In this document: positions 1 to 6,416 of the stretch, piece by piece
How the letters are laid out: each line of letters starts with the position of its first letter
Numbering within the stretch: the first letter of the stretch is position 1
Assembly: GCA_021205715.1 (NCBI GenBank)
Contig: JAJPXA010000078.1
Span: 1 to 7,176, forward strand
DNA length: 7,176 bases
Reading direction: 5' to 3'
Source: Bacillota bacterium
Lineage (GTDB): Bacteria; Bacillota; Clostridia; UBA1381
Program-made: the position numbers and the translations under genes
Notes under the pieces: generated by a model
Told to the model about the DNA's origin: nothing
Databases searched by the model: none
The model's input: only the letters and a program-made list of their open reading frames with translations

Positions 1-16
1 TATTACAAATATAAAC

Positions 17-25
17 AGGACAGGA
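17..25 (+). promoter_or_regulatory. Ribosome binding site of glgA
   Basis: Two AGGA tetramers (17-20 and 22-25) lie before the ATG at 34, the nearer one with an 8-base gap. This supports the chosen start. No promoter can be judged because only 33 bases of upstream sequence are present. An ATG at 29 in another frame meets a stop at once. Confidence 0.6.
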
Positions 26-33
26 TAGATGTT

Positions 34-1779
34 ATGAATAAATTATTTGCAACCTCCGAGGCTACTCCGTTTGCGAAAACGGGCGGCTTGGGCGATGTGG
101 CAGGTTCTCTTCCTCCGGCGCTGTGCGAAAAAGGCGTGGACGCGAGAGTTATTATGCCGCTGTACAGATGTATTCCGCAGCAGTATAAAGACCAAATGCG
201 ATATATTGACCATATATATATCGATATGGCGTGGAGAAAGCAGTACGCGGGCGTTTTTGAAATGGATTATAAGGGATGTAAATATTATTTCGTCGATAAT
301 GAGTTTTATTTCAACGGCGACACGCTCTACAGCTATATTCATCTCGATGTCGAAAAATTTATATTTTTCTCAAAGGCTGTTTTGTCGCTCTTGCCGACTC
401 TCGGTTTCAGACCGGACGTAATCCACTGCAACGACTGGCAGACCGGCCCGATTCCGGTATTCTTGGACACGTTCCAGGATAATCCGTTTTTCAGAGGTAT
501 TAAGACGGTTATGACGATACATAACCTTAAATTCCAGGGAAGATGGGATTTCAAGGGTATAAAGGACGCGATGGGCATAAGCGATTACTATTTCACGTCC
601 GACAAGCTCGAGTATTATAAGGACGCTAACCTCTTAAAGGGCGGTATTGTATATGCGAACAAGGTTTCGACGGTTTCGGAAAGCTATGCCAACGAGATTA
701 AAACGCCGGAGTACGGCGAGGGCTTGGATAGGCTCCTGTCGGCGAGAAGCGGCGACCTTGTGGGCATTGTAAACGGCATATCATACGAGGATTGGAATCC
801 GTCCGCAGATGAGCTTATCTACGAGAAGTACAATATGCGCAATGTCGCAAAGAAAAAGCAGGAGAATAAAATGCGCTTGCAGCAGGACTTGGGACTGCCC
901 GTAGACGCGAATAAGATGATGATAGGAATAGTTTCGCGTCTTACCGACCAAAAGGGATTTGACCTTTTGGCGTACAAGATTGAGGAGCTTTGCAACGGCG
1001 GCGCTCAAATTGTTGTTTTGGGCACGGGCGATGAGAAGTATGAAAATCTTTTCCGCCATTACGCTTGGAAGTATTCCGACAGATTTTCGGCGCAGATATA
1101 CTATTCCAACGAGATGTCGCATAAGATTTACGCGGCGTCCGACGTGTTCCTTATGCCGTCGAGATTTGAGCCGTGCGGCTTGTCGCAGCTTATATCTATG
1201 CATTACGGCACGGTGCCGGTTGTCCGCGAAACGGGCGGATTAAAGGATACCGTTGTTCCGTATAACGAGTATACGGGCGAGGGAACGGGCTTCTCATTCG
1301 CGAATTACAACGCTGACGAAATGCTTAATATCATATGGTACGCTATGGATATTTACTATAACAGAAAGTCGGAGTGGAAGAAGATTATTTCAAACGCAAT
1401 GAAGACCGACTATTCGTGGGATGTTTCGGCGGGTAAGTATATAAATATGTATTCCGATATGACCGGAATCCCCGCGCCGGCGGTTGAGAAGCCGAAGACG
1501 GCGCCGAAAGCGGAATCCGCCAAGTCAAAGTCCGCAGGCACAAAAACCGTGAAAGCTAAAGCTGCGAATACTAAAGCCGCGGATGCTAAAACCGCGAACA
1601 CAAAAACCGCAAACACAAAAACCGCGAATGCGGCGGCAGCGGCGAAGCCGAAAAAGGAAAGCTTTGAAAAAAGGATAAAAAAGGATGCCGACGCGGCGAC
1701 AAAAACAGCGGTAAAAGCGGCGGAGGAACCAAAGATTAAAAAGGTTGACAACCCTTTTGAGAAAGGGAATAAGAAATAA
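34..1779 (+). CDS. glgA: Glycogen synthase (ADP-glucose type, GT5) with long basic C-terminal tail
   Basis: Transfers glucose from ADP-glucose to the non-reducing end of alpha-1,4-glucan in the cytosol. Family marks are visible in order: the N-terminal KTGGLGDV glucan/ADP-glucose loop (residues 15-22), HCNDWQT (131-137), HNLKFQG (163-169), SRLTDQKG with R302 and K307 (301-308), the catalytic PSRFEPCGL with E379 and C381 (375-383), and RETGGLKDTV (398-407). The catalytic part ends near residue 480, the usual full length of bacterial GlgA. Residues about 478-581 are extra: by my count 26 Lys and 26 Ala in 104 residues, only 11 acidic, with a run of 5-residue repeats, so probably disordered and strongly positive. 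The ATG at 34 is chosen because AGGA lies 8 bases upstream and the protein aligns with family N-termini. The frame is open to base 1 but holds no other ATG, GTG or TTG. It sits 13 bases before glgP and is likely co-transcribed with it. Function of the core is near certain; the role of the tail is unknown. Confidence 0.97.
   Translation: MNKLFATSEATPFAKTGGLGDVAGSLPPALCEKGVDARVIMPLYRCIPQQYKDQMRYIDHIYIDMAWRKQYAGVFEMDYKGCKYYFVDNEFYFNGDTLYSYIHLDVEKFIFFSKAVLSLLPTLGFRPDVIHCNDWQTGPIPVFLDTFQDNPFFRGIKTVMTIHNLKFQGRWDFKGIKDAMGISDYYFTSDKLEYYKDANLLKGGIVYANKVSTVSESYANEIKTPEYGEGLDRLLSARSGDLVGIVNGISYEDWNPSADELIYEKYNMRNVAKKKQENKMRLQQDLGLPVDANKMMIGIVSRLTDQKGFDLLAYKIEELCNGGAQIVVLGTGDEKYENLFRHYAWKYSDRFSAQIYYSNEMSHKIYAASDVFLMPSRFEPCGLSQLISMHYGTVPVVRETGGLKDTVVPYNEYTGEGTGFSFANYNADEMLNIIWYAMDIYYNRKSEWKKIISNAMKTDYSWDVSAGKYINMYSDMTGIPAPAVEKPKTAPKAESAKSKSAGTKTVKAKAANTKAADAKTANTKTANTKTANAAAAAKPKKESFEKRIKKDADAATKTAVKAAEEPKIKKVDNPFEKGNKK
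1540..1629 (+). repeat. 15-bp tandem repeats coding the GlgA tail
   Basis: Six in-phase 15-base units (starting at 1540, 1555, 1570, 1585, 1600 and 1615) encode residues 503-532 of GlgA. The peptide units read TKTVK, AKAAN, TKAAD, AKTAN, TKTAN, TKTAN. The last two DNA units differ by two bases, while the first is the most divergent. The unit is a multiple of three, so gain or loss of copies would keep the frame and simply change tail length. A short poly-Ala stretch (residues 533-537) follows directly. Confidence 0.85.
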
Positions 1780-1791
1780 AGGAAGTAAGGA
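1778..1791 (+). promoter_or_regulatory. Ribosome binding site deciding the glgP start
   Basis: AAAGGAAG (1778-1785) overlaps the glgA stop codon (1777-1779) and leaves about 9 bases from AAAGGA to the ATG at 1793. A second AAGGA (1787-1791) is too close to that ATG to be the main site. The same frame has an earlier ATG at 1745 inside glgA, but no matching site precedes it and its 16 extra residues do not look like the phosphorylase family. Confidence 0.75.
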
Positions 1792-1792
1792 T

Positions 1793-4267
1793 ATGGCAGA
1801 AACAAAAAACACTAAATCAATAAAGCTTACAGCTAAAGAAGAAGAATTAAAAAGAGAAATAATGGGCAAGGTAAACAGACATTTCGGCAAGGTGTTCGAG
1901 GACGCCACGCCGCATATGGTTTATACCGCCTGCGCGCTCACGGTTCGCGACCAAATTATGGAGCAGTGGGCGAAATCCCATAAGGAAGTAAAGAAAGAGG
2001 GTTCAAAGAAGCTCTATTATCTTTCTTTCGAGTTTTTGATGGGCAGACTTTTAAGCACGAATATTTTAAACCTTATGCAGACCGACGAATACAAGCACGT
2101 TCTTGCAAGCCTCGGTTACAGCTTGGAGGATATTGCCGAGCTTGAAAACGATGCCGGACTCGGAAACGGCGGTCTTGGACGTTTGGCGGCGTGCTTCATT
2201 GACTCTTTGACAACGCTTGATTTACCGGCATACGGATGCACATTGAGATACGAATACGGTCTGTTCCGTCAGAAGATAGTTGACGGTTACCAGACGGAAA
2301 TCCCCGATACGTGGCTTGAAAACGGAAATACTTGGGAAATAGCAAGACCTGAGGAAACGGTAAGCGTTAATTTCGGCGGTCACGTTGACACATATTGGGA
2401 CAACGGCAATTTCGTGTGCAATTATCATCCGGAGCATACCATTCTTGCTATGCCATACGATGTTCCCCTTGTGGGCTACAATTCAAAAATCATAAACAAG
2501 TTAAGACTTTGGAGCGCGAAATCGCCGGATTCTATGGATATGTCCGCGTTTAACCGCGGCGATTACGTAAAGGCGACCGAGGAAAAGGCGCTCGCAGAGG
2601 TTATATCGAAGATACTCTATCCCGAGGATAACCATACCGAGGGCAAGGAGCTGAGATTAAAACAGCAGTATTTCCTTGTATCGGCGACATTGCAGTGGAT
2701 TTTAAAGGAATTCGAGGAGAGAAACGGCGCGAACTGGTCTATGCTTCCCGAAAAGGTTGTAATTCACATAAACGATACTCATCCGACGCTCGCGATTCCC
2801 GAAATGATGAGAATTTTGATGGACGAAAAAGGCTTGGGTTGGGATGAATCGTGGCATATAGTAACAAACATATTCGCGTACACCAACCACACCGTTATGT
2901 CAGAGGCACTTGAAAAGTGGCCCTACGATATGGTTAAGAAAATCCTTCCGCGCGTTACGATGATTATCGACGAGATTAACCGCAGACTTATGGAAAATCT
3001 TGAGAGAGCGTATCCGGGCGACCATGCAAAGCAGAAGTATATGGCTATTATATCGGACAATCAGGTATTTATGGCGAACCTTTGCCTTGCAAGCTGTTTC
3101 GCGATAAACGGCGTATCGGGACTGCACACGCAGATACTTAAGGACGACATATTCGCGGACTATTATAACCTTAAGCCGGAGCGTTTCCATGCTATAACGA
3201 ACGGTATCACGTTCAGAAGATGGATTGCGAACTGCAACCCCGAGCTTACCGAGCTTATTTCCTCAAAAATAGGCAGCGAGTGGATAAAGGACGCATCAAA
3301 ACTCGGAGCTTTGAAGAAATACGCTAAGGATAAGGCGTTTAAGAACGAATTTGAGAAAATCAAACGCGACAATAAAGTGAATTTGGCGGAATATATCAAG
3401 GAGCATAACGGAATTGAGGTTAATCCCGATTCGATATTCGACGTTCAGGCAAAGCGTCTGCACGAGTATAAGCGTCAGATGATGAATGTTCTGCACATAA
3501 TTGCGGAATATCAGAGAATACTCACAGACCCCAACTACGATTATTATCCGAAAACGTATATTTTCGGAGCGAAAGCTGCCCCGGGATATAAGAGAGCAAA
3601 GCTTATAATCAAGCTTATAAATTCCGTTGCGGATGTTATTAACAACGACGCGAGAATAGAGGGTAAAATCAAGGTCGTATTCCTTGAGAACTACAGCGTT
3701 TCGATAGCCGAAAAGCTTGTTACCGCGGCGGACGTATCGGAGCAGATTTCAACCGCAGGCAAGGAAGCGTCCGGTACGGGCAATATGAAGTTTATGTTGA
3801 ACGGCGCGTTGACCGTCGGCACGCTTGACGGTGCGAACGTTGAAATGCTTGAGCAGGTAGGCGAGGACAATATTTATATATTCGGACTCAACGCCGACGA
3901 GGTTGCGGCGAGAAATAAGTATCCGGGAACGGACGAGGTAAAGAGAATTTACACATCCAATCAGGCGTTAAGACACGCGCTTGAAGCGTTTGTCGACGGC
4001 ACGCTTGAGCCGGAGAAGAACAATATCTTCCACGACCTTTATCAGACGCTCCTCTTCGGCGATTACGGTTATCCCGACACATATATGGTAATCCGTGATT
4101 TCGAGGACTATATGAGAATACACGAAAAAATCTCAAACGATTATAGGGACAGAGATAAGTGGGTTGAAAAGGCAATCCTCAATACCGCATCAAGCGGATA
4201 TTTCTCGAGCGACAGAACAATATCGGACTATAACAAGAAAATCTGGAACTTAAAGCCTATAAAATAA
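1793..4267 (+). CDS. glgP: Glycogen/starch phosphorylase (GT35, PLP-dependent)
   Basis: Cytosolic enzyme that cleaves terminal alpha-1,4-linked glucose with phosphate, releasing glucose-1-phosphate from glycogen or maltodextrin. At 824 residues it has the usual bacterial length. Visible family blocks, numbered from the 1793 start: YYLSFEFLMGR (75-85), the glycine loop ENDAGLGNGGLGRL (118-131), HINDTHPT (325-332), HAITNGITFRRW (466-477), FDVQAKRLHEYKR (549-561) with phosphate-site candidates R555 and K560, and EASGTGNMKF in which K666 should form the Schiff base with pyridoxal phosphate. No stop, frameshift or missing catalytic block is seen. An internal ATG at 1862 is an alternative start but lacks a comparable ribosome site. 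The gene follows glgA by 13 bases, so synthesis and breakdown enzymes probably share a transcript. A strong terminator-like hairpin follows at 4334-4361. A maltodextrin phosphorylase (MalP-like) preference cannot be excluded from sequence alone; the glgA neighbour favours glycogen. Confidence 0.96.
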   Translation: MAETKNTKSIKLTAKEEELKREIMGKVNRHFGKVFEDATPHMVYTACALTVRDQIMEQWAKSHKEVKKEGSKKLYYLSFEFLMGRLLSTNILNLMQTDEYKHVLASLGYSLEDIAELENDAGLGNGGLGRLAACFIDSLTTLDLPAYGCTLRYEYGLFRQKIVDGYQTEIPDTWLENGNTWEIARPEETVSVNFGGHVDTYWDNGNFVCNYHPEHTILAMPYDVPLVGYNSKIINKLRLWSAKSPDSMDMSAFNRGDYVKATEEKALAEVISKILYPEDNHTEGKELRLKQQYFLVSATLQWILKEFEERNGANWSMLPEKVVIHINDTHPTLAIPEMMRILMDEKGLGWDESWHIVTNIFAYTNHTVMSEALEKWPYDMVKKILPRVTMIIDEINRRLMENLERAYPGDHAKQKYMAIISDNQVFMANLCLASCFAINGVSGLHTQILKDDIFADYYNLKPERFHAITNGITFRRWIANCNPELTELISSKIGSEWIKDASKLGALKKYAKDKAFKNEFEKIKRDNKVNLAEYIKEHNGIEVNPDSIFDVQAKRLHEYKRQMMNVLHIIAEYQRILTDPNYDYYPKTYIFGAKAAPGYKRAKLIIKLINSVADVINNDARIEGKIKVVFLENYSVSIAEKLVTAADVSEQISTAGKEASGTGNMKFMLNGALTVGTLDGANVEMLEQVGEDNIYIFGLNADEVAARNKYPGTDEVKRIYTSNQALRHALEAFVDGTLEPEKNNIFHDLYQTLLFGDYGYPDTYMVIRDFEDYMRIHEKISNDYRDRDKWVEKAILNTASSGYFSSDRTISDYNKKIWNLKPIK

Positions 4268-4280
4268 ATATGCGGTATGA

Positions 4281-4320
4281 CACGGCGGTTTATACGGGGC
4301 AAAGCCTCGTATAAACCGTG
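4281..4320. repeat. Long inverted repeat after glgP
   Basis: Bases 4285-4300 can pair with 4304-4319 (about 16 pairs including two G-U pairs) around an AAA loop, with inner arms GGGC/GCCT and a TTTATACG/CGTATAAA core. An alternative register pairs CACGG (4281-4285) with CCGTG (4316-4320) and bulges out CGG. It starts 13 bases after the glgP stop. No U-run follows it, so alone it does not look like an intrinsic terminator. It may protect the glgP mRNA 3' end or be a copy of a dispersed palindromic element; one copy only is present here. Confidence 0.7.
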
Positions 4321-4329
4321 TGTTATAAT
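4321..4329 (+). promoter_or_regulatory. Possible extended -10 promoter for the GH13 gene
   Basis: TGTTATAAT matches the extended -10 pattern TGnTATAAT exactly. No convincing -35 hexamer is seen at the expected distance, where the arm of the upstream hairpin lies. A transcript would start near 4336, at the left edge of the terminator stem, leaving a leader of about 60 bases before the ATG at 4398. Sequence match only, and such matches also arise by chance in AT-rich spacers. Confidence 0.35.
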
Positions 4330-4333
4330 CGCC

Positions 4334-4361
4334 AAAAAGGCGGCGCTTTACCGCTTTTTTT
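4334..4361 (+). terminator. Intrinsic terminator downstream of glgP
   Basis: AAAAAGGCGG (4334-4343) pairs with CCGCTTTTTT (4351-4360) through a 7-base loop, ten pairs counting one G-U, and the T-run continues to 4361 (seven Ts, 4355-4361). The GC core, A-tract and U-tract are the classic layout. It lies 66 bases after the glgP stop and 36 bases before the next start, so it should end or reduce the glgA-glgP transcript before the GH13 gene. Confidence 0.8.
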
Positions 4362-4386
4362 GTGAAAGTTATCGGAGGGAAAATAT

Positions 4387-4392
4387 AAGGAG
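4387..4392 (+). promoter_or_regulatory. Ribosome binding site of the GH13 gene
   Basis: AAGGAG ends 5 bases before the ATG at 4398. A second purine-rich stretch (CGGAGGGA, 4373-4380) lies further upstream, at a distance too great to serve this ATG. The site fixes the start at 4398. Confidence 0.75.
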
Positions 4393-4397
4393 ATTAT

Positions 4398-6365
4398 ATG
4401 GATATTGAACACAATTCAAGAGAAAAGTTTTTTCGGGATCCGTTTGGCGCGGTAACGTGCGGAACGGAGGTATCGTTAAAGCTTTCCGTCGGCGGTGTCG
4501 GAATACCGAAAGCCATACGGCTGGTGTATAAAGAGGATGACGGGGAAGAAAAAAGAGTCGATATGCCGTATGTGTACGAGCTTAGCGGACACAGTATTTA
4601 CGCGGTTGACGTGAAAATGCCCGAAAAAGCGGGATTGATTTGGTATTATTTTGAGCTTGAAACAGAGCAGGGAGTGGTATATTACGGCAATAACCAGCGA
4701 AATCTCGGCGGCATAGGCGAGATATGCTTTTACAGACCGAATAATTCGTTTCAGATAACGGTGTATAACGATTATTATAAGACTCCGGATTGGTTTAAAA
4801 ACGCGATTGCTTATCAGATTTTTCCGGACAGATTTTGCAACGGGAACGAGGACGGCAGCTTTTTGGGTGACAGAGATGATATAATCAAGCACGAGTGGAA
4901 CAATATGCCGTATTATAAAGCGGAGCAATTCGGCGGCGAGTATAAGTGCAACGATTTTTACGGCGGCAATTTAAAGGGCGTAATTAAAAAACTGCCGTAT
5001 CTTGAGGAGCTGGGCATCACGGTGATTTACCTAAATCCAATATTCAAGGCGTATACCAACCATAAGTACGACACGGGCAATTACGAGGAAATCGACCCGA
5101 TGTTCGGCGACGAGGAAACCTTTAAGGAGCTTTGCGAAAAGGCTAAGGAACACGGTATAAGAATTATTTTGGACGGCGTGTTTAACCACACAGGAAGCGA
5201 CAGCAAGTATTTCAACAAATACGGAAATTACGGCGACGGCGGCGCGTATCAAACAAAGGACTCCCCGTATTACGAGTGGTATAAGTTTATGGATTGGCCC
5301 AAAATATACGAATCGTGGTGGGGGATGACAAGCCTCCCGCAGGTGGAGGAGCGAAGCGAGTCGTACCGCGACTATATACTCTCCGGCAAGGATGCGATAG
5401 TAAAGCGTTGGATAAAGGCGGGCGCATCCGGCTGGCGTTTGGACGTTGTCGATGAGCTGCCGGATTTCTTCGTGACCGAGCTTAGAAAAAACGTGAAAGA
5501 GGTTGACGAAGACGCTGTCATAATAGGTGAAGTCTGGGAGGACGCGTCAAACAAGTCGGCATACGGCGAGAGAAGAAAGTATTTCTTGGGCGACGAGCTT
5601 GATTCGGTTATGAATTACGTTATGCGCGACGCTATAATCGACGCGATACTGCTGAAAATCGACGCGGTCGAGCTTGACGGGCGCCTCATGAGCATTAAGG
5701 AGAACTATCCCGCGCCCGCGTATTATTCACTGCTGAATATTTTATCGTCGCACGATGTTGAGAGAATTATAACTCTTATGGGCAACGCGCCGACGCGGCA
5801 CGAGGTTGACAGGGAATATCAGGCGAAATTCAATCTCGACGGCTTCGCGTTTGAGCAGGCGCTTGAGCGGACGGCGCTCGCGGTCGGCTTGCAAATGATG
5901 CTCCCGGGCGTTCCGTGCGTGTATTACGGCGATGAGATAGGTATGCAGGGCTACGGCGACCCGTTTTGCAGAAAAACCTTCCCGTGGGACGACATTACCA
6001 AATGTGATCCGGAGGGCATTGTAAGAAAGCGCTATAAAAAGATGATAACGCTTCGCAAGTCCTCGGACGCGTTTTCGACGGGCGAGTTTAAGAGCGTCTA
6101 CAAATACGGCTCGGTTTACGGATTTTTAAGGTATACCGATGATGAATCGTATTTGGTGGTCGTGAATATGGGACTTGATTTTAAAAATATCCGTGTCGAC
6201 GTCGCGAAATACGGCATAAAAAAGCTCGTATGCGTGTCCGACGACGGAAAAAACGAAACCCTTACAGCGCAAAACGGAATATATTATATCGATATGCCGA
6301 AGCTGTGGGTAAAGGTCTTTAAAAAATTACCGCCGGATATAGCGGCGGAAAGTTCGGCTGAATAA
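4398..6365 (+). CDS. GH13 alpha-glucan hydrolase, neopullulanase/cyclomaltodextrinase type, cytosolic
   Basis: A 655-residue alpha-amylase family enzyme. Residues 1 to about 125 look like an N-terminal beta-sandwich domain, as found in neopullulanases. The catalytic barrel starts at AIAYQIFPDRF (136-146), followed by NHKYDT (221-226), DGVFNHTG with D259 and H264 (259-266), GWRLDVVDE with the nucleophile D349 (345-353), IIGEVWE with the acid/base E378 (375-381), and LSSHDVE with the third catalytic acid D453 (449-455). The block GVPCVYYGDEIGMQG (504-518) and its DPFCRKTFPWD continuation are typical of neopullulanase-like members; a C-terminal beta domain covers about 580-645. All three catalytic acids are present. 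There is no signal peptide or membrane segment, so it should act in the cytosol on maltodextrins or on limit dextrins left by GlgP. The subfamily resembles GH13_39 (pullulanase/amylopullulanase-like) from memory. Whether it cuts alpha-1,4, alpha-1,6 or both cannot be read from the sequence. It lies 130 bases after glgP, behind a terminator, and may have its own promoter. Confidence 0.92.
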   Translation: MDIEHNSREKFFRDPFGAVTCGTEVSLKLSVGGVGIPKAIRLVYKEDDGEEKRVDMPYVYELSGHSIYAVDVKMPEKAGLIWYYFELETEQGVVYYGNNQRNLGGIGEICFYRPNNSFQITVYNDYYKTPDWFKNAIAYQIFPDRFCNGNEDGSFLGDRDDIIKHEWNNMPYYKAEQFGGEYKCNDFYGGNLKGVIKKLPYLEELGITVIYLNPIFKAYTNHKYDTGNYEEIDPMFGDEETFKELCEKAKEHGIRIILDGVFNHTGSDSKYFNKYGNYGDGGAYQTKDSPYYEWYKFMDWPKIYESWWGMTSLPQVEERSESYRDYILSGKDAIVKRWIKAGASGWRLDVVDELPDFFVTELRKNVKEVDEDAVIIGEVWEDASNKSAYGERRKYFLGDELDSVMNYVMRDAIIDAILLKIDAVELDGRLMSIKENYPAPAYYSLLNILSSHDVERIITLMGNAPTRHEVDREYQAKFNLDGFAFEQALERTALAVGLQMMLPGVPCVYYGDEIGMQGYGDPFCRKTFPWDDITKCDPEGIVRKRYKKMITLRKSSDAFSTGEFKSVYKYGSVYGFLRYTDDESYLVVVNMGLDFKNIRVDVAKYGIKKLVCVSDDGKNETLTAQNGIYYIDMPKLWVKVFKKLPPDIAAESSAE

Positions 6366-6379
6366 TTCGATTAATAAAT

Positions 6380-6416
6380 ACGGAGCGTATCAATCGCGAT
6401 ACGCTCCGTTGTTGTT
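6380..6416. terminator. Shared terminator hairpin between convergent genes
   Basis: ACGGAGCGTATC (6380-6391) pairs perfectly over 12 bases with GATACGCTCCGT (6398-6409) around a 6-base loop. On the + strand it begins 14 bases after the GH13 stop and is followed by TGTTGTTTT. On the - strand it begins 7 bases after the galT stop and is followed by the AU-rich ATTTATTAATC. The position between two converging genes and tails on both sides suggest it ends both transcripts, more strongly in the + direction. Confidence 0.8.

Noticed and set aside
1..33. Possible end of an upstream gene
   Set aside because: Stops exist in two frames (12-14 and 26-28), but 33 bases are too few to tell coding from spacer, so no feature is called.
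212..228. AT-rich near-palindrome (CATATATATATCGATATGG) resembling an operator
   Set aside because: It lies inside conserved glgA coding sequence encoding HIYIDMAW and has no partner site or promoter nearby.
1745..1792. In-frame N-terminal extension of glgP starting inside glgA
   Set aside because: Its 16 residues have no family likeness and no suitable ribosome site precedes the ATG at 1745. The ATG at 1793 has AAAGGA at 9 bases.
1410..1908. Two - strand open frames rich in Phe/Ala/Val opposite the glgA tail
   Set aside because: Their apparent hydrophobic, membrane-like repeats are the antisense reading of the Lys/Ala/Thr repeats; they overlap real genes and each other.
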